The position numbers and the translations under genes are program-made. From NCBI GenBank assembly GCA_021234155.1, contig JAJEKV010000033.1, forward strand, positions 6,624,635-6,688,634: a DNA stretch of 64,000 bases. Direction: 5' to 3'. The notes under the pieces are model-generated. The model was not told the DNA's origin. It did no database searches and saw only the letters and a program-made list of their open reading frames with translations. The DNA comes from Isoetes taiwanensis (taxonomy: Eukaryota; Streptophyta; Lycopodiopsida; Isoetales; Isoetaceae). The number at the start of each line of letters is the position of its first letter. Within the stretch, counting starts at the first letter, position 1. Shown here piece after piece: positions 37,900 to 50,129 of this stretch.

Positions 37900-39087
37900 C
37901 TATGCATCTTCTTCTATTATGACTCTTCCTCTGCGCCAGTATGCTTTTTTGCCACTCTGTCTTGCCTCCTTGAAGATCTGAAGTTGTGCCTTGTACTCTA
38001 GCAGCTGGCTTTTAGTGAGATCATCATTTATCCATATATTTCTTTTCCCTTTCAACATCATTTTCTTTTTCAACACATTGATCTTATCCTCCCTGGACCT
38101 GAAACGGACTATAATGTGCCGATTGCCACTGTTCGGCTTGCCTATGCGAAATGCCTCAATCACTCCTGCGTCCATAATCTGAAGGTCCTGTTCACATAAA
38201 GCCACCACTAGCTCTTTGGTCTGTTCCCCAGTTTCTTCGGGCATGCCCACAATTCTCACATTCAATGCCTTTTCTTTCTTTTCTTGCTCTTCAATATATG
38301 CAGTAAGCTGATTTCTTACTTCCAGGATATCTTCATTAGTTTCTATCATGCCTGTAGAGCCATTGGGTTCATTATTCTGTCTTAAAACTGACTGTTTGAA
38401 TGCTTCCATTTCAATTTTCATGCATTCCTGGAAACTTTCCAATTCAACTTTCATGGCCTCTTTGCATCTATCTATTTCATTCTGTACATGGGATAACAGA
38501 AAAGATTTGAGCTCATTAACCATACCTTGCACTGAGATCTCCATAGATATTTTCATGGATACTAAGGAGTGATCCATTGCCTGTCGCATCTGGCCGATGG
38601 CTTGCAGCAAGTCTTGCTTGGTCAGTGTGTCTGGTGTTGTAACAGGAAAGCCCAAATCTTCTATTTTCTTAGAAAAGCTCAAATCTTCTGTTTTCTTTGC
38701 TCCAGCATCACCAATTGCTTCTGTTCTTGTGATTGAAAAACTCGGGCTCCCTGTTTCTCTACCGACAGCTCCTGTAGCACCAGCTCCACCTGTTCCGGCC
38801 CCTGCTCCAGTGTTATCAAAGTTTTCGACCACTGTTCCAGAGTTTTTTCCGGTTCTATCAGAGCTTTTTCCGATAGCTCCTGTGCTATCAGAGTTTTTTC
38901 AGACATCTCCTGCAGCACCAGCTCCAGCTGTTTCGGTCCCTGCTCCACCTGTTCCGGCCCCTGCTCCAGTGTTATCAAAGCTTTCGGCCACTGTTCCGAC
39001 ACTATCAGAGTCCGACGAATCATCTATTCGGTTTTCTTTTTTTTTATTTCCAACATCTGTTGCAGCCGTTCTCTTCTTTCGTGCCAT
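37900..39087 (-). pseudogene. LINE-2 ORF1: RNA-binding protein
   Basis: The start ATG at 39087 (MARKKRTAATDVGNKKK) is preferred; an upstream in-frame ATG at 39198 is possible. The N-terminal part carries a tandem repeat, with FDNTGAGAGTGGAG present twice (about 38950 and 38810). The frame is interrupted between them near 38900. The middle is coiled-coil-like. The C-terminal part has NVRIVGMPEETGEQ, HIIVRFRSREDKINVLKK and DDLTKSQLLEYKAQL, an RRM-like plus C-terminal domain typical of L1-type ORF1. It ends at 37900, 22 bp before the ORF2 start. Confidence 0.85.
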
Positions 39088-39217
39088 GCTCCCCGATACC
39101 CAAAGCATCAGAAAGCAGACCCGTAATCCCCTCAGAGCGGCATCAGAACAGCCCCCAAGCACCGTGAATGATCGATCCACAAGCACTATGGCGCCCAAAA
39201 CGAGTGCCCTAAAATTT

Positions 39218-39218
<1 letters not shown>

Positions 39219-39263
<45 letters not shown>
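39219..39263. repeat. (AG)n microsatellite, left of Harbinger
   Basis: About 22 AG units between the LINE-2 5' end and the Harbinger terminus. It is probably the same tract as 41770-41950, split by the insertion. Confidence 0.9.
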
Positions 39264-39266
<3 letters not shown>

Positions 39267-39718
39267 GTTGGCCACATGCTGACTTAGAGATGACGAGAGA
39301 GAATACGAGAGAATACGAGAGATGAGAGATGGGGGAGAGATGGGAGAGATGGGTGAGAGTGGGAAAACCCAACTCTCACCTCGAGAGATGATTCGCCCCT
39401 AACGGCCGTTAGTAGGGGTTTTCATTGCCCACTAACCAAACAATTAGCCTAATTTTTTTTTGGGCCACCAAAAAAACTGCCCGAAATGTTTCCCACACCG
39501 AATATCAGGGGCGCCATTTCCCCTGTTTCTTGATCTTCAAGGCCGCCTTATTCTTGCTACAAGTATCCAATTCCTCGAAGCAATTAGCCGATTACGATCC
39601 AGGTATTCATCCGATCACGCAGGCATTTTCATTATGTTTTTTGTGCATTTGTTCATTAATTTCTGATCGGCAATTTCCTTTTGTGTCGTCCTTATTCCTG
39701 CAATTTCCTTAAATTCAG
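39264..39718. other. Harbinger 5' region
   Basis: GAGAGA-rich minisatellite (39290-39360), then a promoter-like AT-rich part before ORF1. AACTCTCAC and complement (GTGAGAGTGGGA) lie close together near 39352-39380. No further feature. Confidence 0.5.
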
Positions 39719-40534
39719 ATGTCTAAGGCCTCTCGATCTGCTTTGCCAGCAACCAGCAAGCCTTTCGTGCCTCCTCGGATTGAAAAAATGGCACCAAGAA
39801 GGACCCGGAAAATGACAGGCCAGATCTCCATGGATGTTCAATTGGAGACTAATTCTGAGCCAATTCCCTCTTCAAGACAGTCAAAAGAAAAGAGATCCAA
39901 GCGTGTATTCAGCGAAATTCAGGCACCCTCCAATATTGTGAGTGAATCTTTAGAAACCGATTCTGCTTTGGCTATTGTTGTGCATGAGCAGGAAAATTCG
40001 AAAGTGATAGACACAAAGAATAGGAAGTCCCCTGTGCAATGGACAGATCACGGTGTCTCCACATTCCTCAATCTCCTGAACGAGATGAAATTGGTAACCG
40101 GAGGCACCCTCAACCTCTCCAACACACAGTGGAGGGAAATTATGATGAAATTGCAGCCCTTTGTTGGGGGTTTAGTGGAGCTGAGACAACTAAAGAACAA
40201 ATGGGATAAGCTGCAACCTAAATTTAAAGATGAGAAGGAGGCTTGTAGCCATACAGGTTCTGAACCATCAAGTTGGCAGTGGTATGACAGAATGGAAGAA
40301 GTTAAATATGGTGTTACCTCTGATAATCCAATACCAGGTGCTGGTGATGATGGTGAATTTGGCAATGAAGCTTTCGAGGCTGCAGACTTGCATGCCAATT
40401 TCTCAGAATCTTTCATGAATGATAGTTATTTTGAAACTGTTGGAACAGATGCAGCATTTGAACAGATGCAGCATTTGGAATTGATTTTGAATTTCATTCT
40501 TCTGGTTGCAAAAATTCATTCACTCAAAGGATGA
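39719..40534 (+). CDS. Harbinger Myb/SANT-like DNA-binding protein
   Basis: 271 codons from ATG 39719 (MSKASRSALPATSK). The N-terminal 95 residues are basic and low-complexity (MAPRRTRKMTG). Residues about 100-200 form a Myb/SANT-like domain of the Myb_DNA-bind_3 type: VQWTDHGVSTFLNLLNEM, NTQWREIMMKL, LRQLKNKWDKLQPKF and SSWQWYDRMEEV. The C-terminus is acidic. In known PIF/Harbinger elements this partner enters the nucleus with the transposase and is needed for transposition. The ORF looks intact. Its last 11 bp overlap the end of the transposase ORF on the other strand. Confidence 0.9.
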   Translation: MSKASRSALPATSKPFVPPRIEKMAPRRTRKMTGQISMDVQLETNSEPIPSSRQSKEKRSKRVFSEIQAPSNIVSESLETDSALAIVVHEQENSKVIDTKNRKSPVQWTDHGVSTFLNLLNEMKLVTGGTLNLSNTQWREIMMKLQPFVGGLVELRQLKNKWDKLQPKFKDEKEACSHTGSEPSSWQWYDRMEEVKYGVTSDNPIPGAGDDGEFGNEAFEAADLHANFSESFMNDSYFETVGTDAAFEQMQHLELILNFILLVAKIHSLKG

Positions 40535-41441
40535 CATGGCCATCCAAATTCTCAAATAGCACGTGCCTCATTTGATCACCCTGTTTTTTTAAGGACCTGT
40601 TAATGGCTTCTGTTTCATAGTAATATATTGGTGGAGGGTCTTCTTCAATTGGCAGCATATCCCAACCCTTGTCTTGCATTATACAAAAGTTCCAAAGAAC
40701 ACAACATGCATGTATAATCTTGGAGGCTTTGCCAACATGCACAGGCAAGTGTTTCAAAATTCTAAACTTTTCCTTGACAATCCCAAATCCATTTTCTACA
40801 CACACTCTGCCCCTACAGATCCTTCTGTTAAACTTTCCATATGCACCCTGATTTTGAGGAAAGACTTTAAGGAGGAAGGGCCTGCTGGAATAAGCTGAAT
40901 CACCTAATAGTAAAGGTGGAATATTTACCTGAACTTCCTGATCAGTAGGCTGCCCTTTCTTCAGTTTTCTGCCACTCAGGGTCACCATAGGTTCCTGTAA
41001 AATTTGTTTTGAGGCAATTTTATTGTAAATGGAGCTTCTCTTGAACTGGTTGGAATCATGGACTGAACCTGTTCTGGTCACACAAACATTTATAAACAAT
41101 CTGCTATGTGTAACAATTCCTTGCATGAGACATGAGTGCCTCTTATGTCTGCTGTAATAGTCTTCCCCATTGTCCTTTTTTTTGGGTTTCCTCCATAAAA
41201 AAATATGAGAACCGTCAACTGCACCATATACATTGGGCAACCCAGTTGCATCATGGAATTCCTTAATACACTGGGTTAATCTTGCACCTGTAGGCATTGC
41301 AACAAAACGTTTGTACAACAGGGTCATTGGATCTTCGAGCTCATTGAGTTCCAATAGCTGCAAACAGTATCTCTGTAATGCAAATCCGAGTGTCAAAGCA
41401 CGAAAAAGCATGGCAATCATACCAAGAATGACCGGATCCAT
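40524..41441 (-). CDS. Harbinger transposase (DDE_Tnp_4), N-terminally short
   Basis: 305 codons on minus. Catalytic residues are visible: first Asp in NVYGAVDGSHIFLW, second Asp in PPLLLGDSAYSSRPF, Glu in RVCVENGFGIVKEKFRIL. RRICRGRVCVEN and HACCVLWNFC are also typical. Family members are usually about 380-420 residues with an N-terminal helix-turn-helix. This ORF begins MDPVILGMIAM and lacks most of it, so it is probably N-terminally deleted or has an unrecognised upstream exon. Transposition would need the Myb-like partner encoded convergently. Confidence 0.92.
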   Translation of the reverse strand: MDPVILGMIAMLFRALTLGFALQRYCLQLLELNELEDPMTLLYKRFVAMPTGARLTQCIKEFHDATGLPNVYGAVDGSHIFLWRKPKKKDNGEDYYSRHKRHSCLMQGIVTHSRLFINVCVTRTGSVHDSNQFKRSSIYNKIASKQILQEPMVTLSGRKLKKGQPTDQEVQVNIPPLLLGDSAYSSRPFLLKVFPQNQGAYGKFNRRICRGRVCVENGFGIVKEKFRILKHLPVHVGKASKIIHACCVLWNFCIMQDKGWDMLPIEEDPPPIYYYETEAINRSLKKQGDQMRHVLFENLDGHVIL

Positions 41442-41768
41442 GGTTTAGTGGCCGGAATCGAAAGAAAGGGGAGGGAAAACTAGAAATGAATTATCCCACA
41501 TAGCCCGCCGAACCAAGAAATACAGGCTTGAATATCCCACAATTTGGCGCCCGAATTGAACGTTACGATCGAATTATCCCACATTTTTTCTCGTCGGGCC
41601 CGGAATTGATGCGTGATCGAAAATCCGCAAACAAAAAAAAATCGCCCAATAATGTAGGGTGTTAAGCCTCGAGATAATCGTCTCTCCTCTCCTCCCAAAA
41701 AAAATACGCACATTTTGGGAGGAACCGTATGTGACGAGATGGATTTTTTACGAGCATGTGGCCGACGC

Positions 41769-43456
<1,688 letters not shown>

Positions 43457-43567
43457 GTTCTAACCATATCCTTTACTTAATAGGATAAGAACGAAGAAGA
43501 CAATGACCATGCAGGCAATGCAAATGAAGAGGGTCATGGGGATGAACCAACAAATAGAGAGGATTGA

Positions 43568-44330
43568 GTTGCTTATGTTGATTATTTTGTTGACATGAAA
43601 ATTAGTATTTTGCCTTGAAACATTTTCTATGGGCATTTCTTATGTTGGAAATTCTGCTTAATGAAACTTCGTACTTTAGCTTTTTGATATCTAATTTGGA
43701 AAAATAAATTATTTGTTATCAAAAGAAAAAAAAAAATACCTAGATGTTTATCCTTTTGAAACAAGTCAAAATGCGCACATTGTCCCAAATTAGGTATTAC
43801 CTAGGACACACAACTTGTCACAAATTGTTATTGGTTGTCTTAGGGTAGATGGGTAGATGTAATATAGCTATCTTGTTGTCCCTAGCTTGCCATGTTGATG
43901 ATGCTATGTTGTTAGTATAGGCTTTATTTATTTGTCATAATGTGGTCACAACACTTATATTCTTTAGACACAAAACTGATAACAAAATTTCTTACTAGTT
44001 GTCTTATTATTGTAGGATTATAGCTGCTATTTTGTCACTATTTTGCCATGATAATGATGTTATGCTGTTAGTATAGGCTTTACTTATCTATCACAATGTG
44101 ATCACAACACTAGCTATTTTTTAGACACAAAAGTAATCACAAAATTTCTTACCGATTGTCTTACTGTAGATGCATTCTAGCTACTATTTTGTCACTAGCT
44201 TGCTACAATGCTGATGTAATGTTGTTCATAAGGGCTTTCATTTATTTATCACAATGTTGATAAAATCTTGTCACAAGTTTGACATTTTCTAGATTACCAT
44301 GTAGTTTTAAATTGATTTTGTGTCAATATT
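43568..44330. other. CACTA right non-coding part
   Basis: AT-rich. Two or three diverged copies of a block with TGTCTTA...TAGCTA.TATTTTGTC...TGATGTTATG recur at about 170-180-bp spacing (near 43850, 44010, 44160). No coding. Confidence 0.5.
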
Positions 44331-44512
44331 ATGACATAAATTGAAGCCACAAGCTTGACACAACATTCGACGCTATTGTGGCTTGTTTGTGACAAATGAT
44401 CACGACAAGTATAGTGTCAAGGCTGTGACAATAACTGGGTTTTGACAAGTTCTCCTTGTGTCAAGAAATTTGACGTTACACTAGACACTATAGGTACCCT
44501 TCTCTTGTAGTG
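44331..44512. repeat. CACTA right terminus with subterminal TGTCAA repeats
   Basis: Repeated TTGTGTCAA / TTGACACAA / TAGTGTCAA units lie between 44320 and 44495. The terminus is CTCTTGTAGTG, followed by CCT. Confidence 0.85.
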
Positions 44513-45865
44513 CCTTCTCTGATTCTGTACATTAAGTGAAACTTATACTTCTCTGCTACCATGTATTCCCATATCATGTCAATTACCTCGTTTAGTATTT
44601 CAATTAAGCCATCATCCCCTTCAAGAGGTATTGTCTCGTAGCAATGTGTAATATCCGCTGCAAAGACGTTATGTATCTATTCTGGTAGATTTAGAACCAT
44701 GTCATATGATGAATCAATAATCCATGATGCATTGACTCTGAAATTTCTGAACATTCTGATTTTTGCTGTTATTTTGAAGCAAACCAGGGGCCAAATTTCG
44801 AGAACATCATTCAATATTGTCGTGACCAGGTCAGCTAATTCAGAAAAGATTGTGCGTTGGTGAGCCACCTGTATTCTTGTTTGTGTGCTTTGTAGCTTGC
44901 CATAAGATATGGTAGTCTGCTTTGTATTTCTGTGTCAATACCCATAAACCTTTGGATTTCTTTCTTAGCCATTTCAGCAACACAAGTAGGACTAAGTGTA
45001 GTTTTTTCAAAGTCTGGACTATTTAGTCTTTCCTGATCTTTCTCAAATATGTGTTTCTGGCAAATGAATACTGGATTATTGCTTGCCTTATCTAGGCCTG
45101 AAATGTAAAAGTTACTAACCAGCCATTCAACATTTTTTCTTACATTGGGATCATCCCAGAGAAACCTTTTTGCTTTCATATTCTTTCTGAACTCTACCAC
45201 CTCCATATGTGCATATTGCATTAGCATGTTGCTAATGCACTGTATATCATCTGCTGTTAATTCAGTCAAGTCATCTTGATGTACTGTAAAGAACTGTGTA
45301 CACAGTGATGACTTTAAGGTGTGAAACTTTGTAAAGTTGCTATATTTTACCATTTTTTAAAATCTAGATTCGATGGTTTACTAGGATGCGTATGCTAAAG
45401 AGCTTCATAAAATCGCCAAAAGTTGATAATATTGCATCCCAATGATAGTAAATTCGCCAAATTAATGGACATTTTATAGTAAAAACCTCAATTTTATGGT
45501 AAAATATCCAATTCTACTAAATTCGTTTCTATAAAAATGTTGGAAAAATAGGAAACAATCGCCACCATTTCTATAGTCTAGAAGCAGCTAGAGGATGATA
45601 AAGTCATCACTGGTGTACACGTTATTTCGAATTCTTCCATGAATTTTTGCACACTGAAGCTGAAGTCAGGGATGTTATTAAGCCCTTTCTCAAATGCTTT
45701 TCTTAGCTTGGTATTGTGGATGATTGCTAAATCCATGGTTCTAATATATCCAATGTCACAGTCAAAAAAGGTTTTTAGATTGGGATTGGAGCAAGGGCAT
45801 CTGTTGCATCTTGCCTCGGCAAAAATAGAGAATGGTTTGTATACTATTTCTCTTAACTGGTCCAT
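44513..45865 (-). pseudogene. reverse transcriptase gene, 5' part (severed by CACTA)
   Basis: Minus-strand blocks, in order, are a Cys cluster (RCNRCPCSNPNLKTFF) with IGYIRTMDLAIIHNTKLRKA (45865-45578), FLWDDPNVRKNVEWLVSNFY, PVFICQKHIFEKDQERL and LPYLMASYKAHKQEYRWLTN (45353-44835), then FSELADLVTTIL, and palm motif A FAADITHCYETIPLEGDDG (about 44640). The fingers-to-palm order LPY(L)..KxHK...R and D-I-x-x-x-Y-x-x-I-P marks an RT. A frameshift near 44845, a TAG near 44675 and a gap at 45357-45577 show decay. The gene continues at 12688. Its native function and mobility are unknown; Penelope-like relationship is possible only. Confidence 0.7.
45357..45577. other. AT-rich insert or intron in the RT gene
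   Basis: Interrupts the RT-like frame. It contains short repeats (CTAAATTCG / GTAAATTCGCC, TTTTATRGTAAAA). No clear splice borders, so intron or insertion cannot be decided. Confidence 0.4.
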
Positions 45866-46070
45866 ATACTTTCATGCAAATATCGTTTTGTCAAGTAGCT
45901 CAATTCCTTTCCCTTCTAGAGTTTCAGATAGTACTATATGAAAAACATTTCTGACCTCGAAGTGTCCATTAAGCAAAGCTTGATGTTAACTTATTCTCTG
46001 TTTAAGAGTAAAACAAAAGAAATAGATTCTGTGATGTAAACGTGTGGAAAAATAACAGACTGAAACAAAG

Positions 46071-46352
46071 ATGGTAGCATTTATAACTATCCGTCAGTTC
46101 CCCGGAACAAAAGAAATCAATGTTAATTCTTTTAAGGATCTAGCTCTGAATCTTAAGATCCAACCTGTTATTCTGCTAGAAATCAATAACAAGGAACAAA
46201 TTAGTGAGTCTGGCAACCCAAAACTGTTTGCAGAAAAAATTCGACCTATTCTTGGGGACTCTTCAGTGAGCTCTCTGTTGGCCTCCGTGGACGTTAAAAT
46301 ATACTTCCTTCCTTCCTTCCTTCTAATATCCTACAGCCTGCAGTATACTTAA
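46071..46352 (+). CDS. hypothetical ORF, 93 codons
   Basis: ATG 46071, reading MVAFITIRQFPGTKEINV and LFAEKIRPILGDSSVSSLL, then a (CTTC)n-derived tail. Not recognised. It lies divergently, about 200 bp from the 5' end of the RT gene. It could be chance or a first exon. Confidence 0.25.
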   Translation: MVAFITIRQFPGTKEINVNSFKDLALNLKIQPVILLEINNKEQISESGNPKLFAEKIRPILGDSSVSSLLASVDVKIYFLPSFLLISYSLQYT

Positions 46353-46607
46353 ATATCTCCACCTACAAGTCAAACATATTAGTTTATTATTTTAAATTAT
46401 TATGGAAGTGTGAAACATACTTACCTGCACTTCTTCAAGTTCTACTGGTGGTATACCCCTACCTCATCCCCCACATGCACGTCCATGTCCACACCCACAC
46501 CCACGCCCTGCAACATATAGCAAAATATGTATATAGTATATTTCTAAAAGAAACAAGGGTGAAATTTATACCTATAACAGACTCATGTGGAGCTGGAGCT
46601 GTAGGTG

Positions 46608-46875
46608 TCAGTGTAGGTGGTGTGCGGGTGTAGGTGCAGGTACAGGTGCAGGTAGAGAAGGCAAGGGTGATCGATATGCAGTAGCAGCAGTGGCCTCCCG
46701 TTCTCGCATCCGTTGATCAAAGGTTGTATTAAGGACCCTGGCCTCGTTAATAGTCTCCTGAGGATTTTGGGCCCACTCACGAAACCTTTGTGCGGGATGG
46801 CCACCAGTACCATATAGGTCCCGCAATATCACGATTGCTTGATGCAACGGATCATCCAAGTTATCGCCGATCTGA
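46608..46875 (-). CDS. exon-like ORF with Pro-Ala-rich end
   Basis: A minus-strand frame preceded by CATTCAG reads DDPLHQAIVILRDLYGTG, FREWAQNPQETINEARV and REREATAATAY, then a Pro-Ala repeat from a degenerate CAGGTACAGGTG tract. Looks like a real exon but is not recognised. No following exon was found. Confidence 0.35.
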
Positions 46876-48029
46876 ATGTGAAATCAAACATTAGAAATAA
46901 AGCAAGCACAACTCAGACAAAAAATTACAACCTAGTTGCCACATCTAGTGCAATCTGCAACCCAAGTTTAGCTACAACATTTAAAACGTGCACATGCATC
47001 AAATATCCCCTTGAGTTCAAATTGTAGGATGCTCACTTGATATTTGATTAAAATATGAATGCTAGATCGCTTTAGAGGACATGTGGAATCAAGAATCAAA
47101 TTCATGAAATATCAAACCAAACATTTAACCCCATAATGACTATTAACTTGTTGTCGAAAATGTTCTAAAACTCTATGCTACAGTAAAAATAAGATAATTT
47201 TCATAGGATCATTTTCATTGCTACAGTGATTTCTACATGTCGACCATTGAATAATTATTTAGTGACCTCTTGGAATTATCAAATTAGTGACGTATTATCA
47301 AATTACTAACCTCTTGGAATATGAGTTCGGCTCTTCAAATTGACACTCCACTTGTCTTTTCCTCTTTACCAGCTTTTTCTAATTTACTGTTTTACTGCAG
47401 TTGAATATGTAATCTCAAATTTGCTTAACCTGCAATAATATTTCATATTATTGCAACTAAGATCCCCTTATACAAAGCAAACTTTGAGAAAGAAATCCAA
47501 ATAGTCTCTATACCCTAAACTAAAATGGTGGCTAATGATATCAAATTGTTAAAATTCTCAAGACACAACTAAGATCAATTTGAATCAATCTATTACTTGC
47601 TAGCAATGCACGAAATATATGCGCAAATAAAGCCACTAACACCATAAGAAGAGTTGCTAGGAAATTATTTATTGAATGAATGAAGATTATCCAATGCTCA
47701 ATGGTTCGAGTTGAATTTTACTATATCAAGAAATTATTTAATCATTTAAATCATTTCTTCAGTTTGCAATAATGGGGTCTAGAAGGTTCAGATTTGTTAA
47801 CATGTTCACTATAAGATCATGAAAGTCAAGATGTGGGTGACTTAAAAAACCTAAAGTCGCCTAAAAATACTAGCAATGCTGTTAATGCATATGAAATAAA
47901 AAGTACAAGCACAACTAGGAGCTATAAAATAGAATGAGTCAACAGCGATGAACAGTAAATCCACTTAGCAAAGTAAATCAAGGCGCACCATATGCATCTT
48001 CTGTTCAACTAACTAGTAAGCCTCCTCAT
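46876..48029. other. non-coding, nothing recognised
   Basis: About 1.15 kb of AT-rich sequence without an ORF, repeat or element end that I can identify. Confidence 0.5.
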
Positions 48030-48452
48030 TTGCGTCCTCCTTTGCCTCCTCATGTTTGCCTAGTTATAGTCAACTTGATAATAAGTTGTGTCATTTTATC
48101 GCCTATAATTGTAGCCATGGTTGATGAGTATAAGAAGCAAAACAGGTTTGATACTTGGGCTATTCTAGCCAGAGCACAGAAGGTGAACAATTATGGAAGC
48201 CAGTTTGTCTTCCTCACATTTGTAGAAGGTAGCTCCAAATTTTATAACACCCTAATTTGGTGCTCGTACATTGGTGCCTGTATTGTTTCACCACTTGGAG
48301 TACTTATTCTCACTCTGCATTACACTAAAGCTCTTAGACCTTTGCTGAAAAAATGGCTCCATAAAACTTGCTACATGTGGTGCCATGATGATGATGATGA
48401 TGATAAGAACAAAGATAGTGACAATAACACGCCTACGACGCCGATTGTATGA
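48030..48452 (+). CDS. small membrane protein ORF, hypothetical
   Basis: The frame is open from about 48030, but that start is TTG. The first ATG is at 48116 in a strong context (GCCATGG), giving about 111 residues. If the upstream part is coding (via splicing), CLVIVNLIISCVILSPIIVA is one hydrophobic helix. A second is YIGACIVSPLGVLILTLHY. Between them is a soluble segment (EYKKQNRFDTWAILARAQKV). The tail is Asp-rich from a (GAT)n tract, ending TPTTPIV. Not recognised. The two-helix layout suggests a membrane protein of unknown role. Confidence 0.4.
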   Translation: MRPPLPPHVCLVIVNLIISCVILSPIIVAMVDEYKKQNRFDTWAILARAQKVNNYGSQFVFLTFVEGSSKFYNTLIWCSYIGACIVSPLGVLILTLHYTKALRPLLKKWLHKTCYMWCHDDDDDDKNKDSDNNTPTTPIV

Positions 48453-49507
48453 AGCAGCTGTAGTGAGTCAAACCTATTATGGCTCGTGGTTGATGGATAT
48501 ATAATGAGAGTGTATGTAATGATGGAATATTCTTATTTCTATATGGGTATTCCTATTCATAATCCTATTCCTATATGTAACAATGCATATATATATGCAT
48601 TTGTACTGATCTAGTGTGTGTAATGGATGCTATGATTTGGTGGTGTATTTGAGTGGATGTACTAATGCGTATATTTAGAGTGAACACCATATCTTTATGT
48701 CTCAATCTCGGATCTTTAATGGTTTTGCATCGACGTGTCTTTCTCACACATTTTAAATTCCAAATTAAAGAAAGTGAAATACTAAGAAAGCATGCACGCT
48801 CATTACATTGCATTTTAGGGTTTCATTAGAGCATTTTTCGAAAGATTGTTGGGCATTGCTGCCAAAAACAAAAAGCCTGAGCAAAGCAAGATAGGGTTTT
48901 GAGAATAACAGGAATAGAAGACGAATGATGCAGCAATAATAGATAAGTGATATCAGAAGGTACAGAGCCTGATTTTTGACGAAGTTATAGGCTACAAACC
49001 AATTGGGTAAAGCCGTCCTGTTGGTCAGAGCCGCAACTTGAAAACCATTAATAAGAGGCAAATTATATTGGGTTGCAGGCAGGAGACGGATCTGCAAGGA
49101 ATAGATTGTATCAGGGGCTAGTTATTTTCTCAAGATTTACAGATTTGGTGTTCCATAGTTCTTTCTGGCCTGCAACTATAACAAGGAATGTGTCTTGTGT
49201 GTTTCAACCTCTTGTTTTGAGCAAGACATTCAAGGTGCTCTTTTTATATATAGAAATAGAGTTAGCTCTTTGCCGCAGTATCCTAAGTGCCTCCTTGCTA
49301 TAATTTTGCCACGTGTATATGAGGAAGCTAGTCAGGTGGCCAATCAGACTGTTATATGTAGCATAATAACAAAGGGTTTTCTTTGTGTTTTTGTACGCTT
49401 TTCACTAAGGTTTTCCTATGATTTCGTGATGTATTCAAATGGATGTACTAATGCGTACATCTAGAGTGCACCATTTCTGAGCCATTGATTTTAGCCTTTT
49501 TTTTTTC
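48453..49507. other. non-coding, nothing recognised
   Basis: Low-complexity AT-rich sequence. TACTAATGCGTA occurs at 48660 and 49447 with similar flanks (GTGGATGTACTAATGCGTAY), suggesting a dispersed duplication. Confidence 0.4.
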
Positions 49508-49509
49508 AA

Positions 49510-49626
49510 TGGTCAACAACCAATGGCTCACAACAAAAGCCCTTTTTTTGTGCGTGTGGTGCATAATGGTCAACAACCAATGGCTCACAACAAAAGCCCT
49601 CTTTTTGTGTGTGTGGTGCATAATGG
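49510..49626. repeat. 59-bp tandem duplication
   Basis: ATGGTCAACAACCAATGGCT through GTGTGGTGCATA occurs twice head to tail with a few changes. Confidence 0.9.
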
Positions 49627-50129
49627 GCACATGAAGGGCTTGAAGGGCGCATGTAGTGCAATTTCCCCGCCGGCAACACATTTCTTATCATAACTTTTGA
49701 TCCAGAGCTCTGTTTGAGATGATTTTTATTGCGTTGGAAAGCTCCCTCCGAGAACTTTTTGATAGTGTATGATATGGATATGTTTCGTTAAGTTATCTAT
49801 GCTAAAACAACGATTTTTCGGCCGGGTTTGGTAGGCTTTCACATCCTACCCGCTGATTAATACAGGATTGCGCTATTGGATATTGTTTTATGGCTCATTC
49901 CGAATGAAGCTTGCAAAAAATTACTATTTTTAGATTTTGAGGCAGTTATTAAGCAAATTCCAAGGCTTCTAGATCCTTGTGCTAACAAGCAGAAAAGTTT
50001 CCCACTTTGGTTTCTCACCACAAGAATCCATAGAGGCCAAAGGCCGCTGTTAAATTCCAGTTGAAAAATGTTTGTGTATGGGTGTTGCAAACTTTATGAC
50101 TTTCAGAATAATGGGATCAATCTGCGTTT
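49627..50129. other. non-coding, nothing recognised
   Basis: No domain. A plus-strand frame of 62 codons at 49876 is unremarkable. Confidence 0.4.

Larger units (their letters stand above)
34638..39218 (-). mobile_element. LINE-2: nearly full-length non-LTR retrotransposon
   Basis: On minus: ORF1 (39087-37900), then ORF2 with endonuclease, RT and C-terminal zinc motif (37878-34640). The 5' end abuts an (AG)n tract at 39219 and the 3' end abuts the broken RT of LINE-1 at about 34637. ORF1 and ORF2 resemble LINE-1 domain by domain, but the two are strongly diverged. Only a few disablements separate it from an intact element. Confidence 0.9.
39264..41769. mobile_element. PIF/Harbinger transposon, 2.5 kb
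   Basis: Left end TGCGTTGGCCACATGCT, right end complement TGCGTCGGCCACATGCT (16 of 17 match). It sits inside an AG microsatellite, so AGA fits as a 3-bp target duplication but cannot be told from the repeat. It carries two convergent genes typical of the superfamily: a Myb/SANT-like protein (plus) and a DDE_Tnp_4 transposase (minus), whose 3' ends overlap. Confidence 0.85.

Noticed and set aside
38597-39220. Pro/Ala/Val-rich plus-strand ORF of 207 codons
   Set aside because: It is antisense to LINE-2 ORF1; the repetitive composition comes from the internal duplication there.
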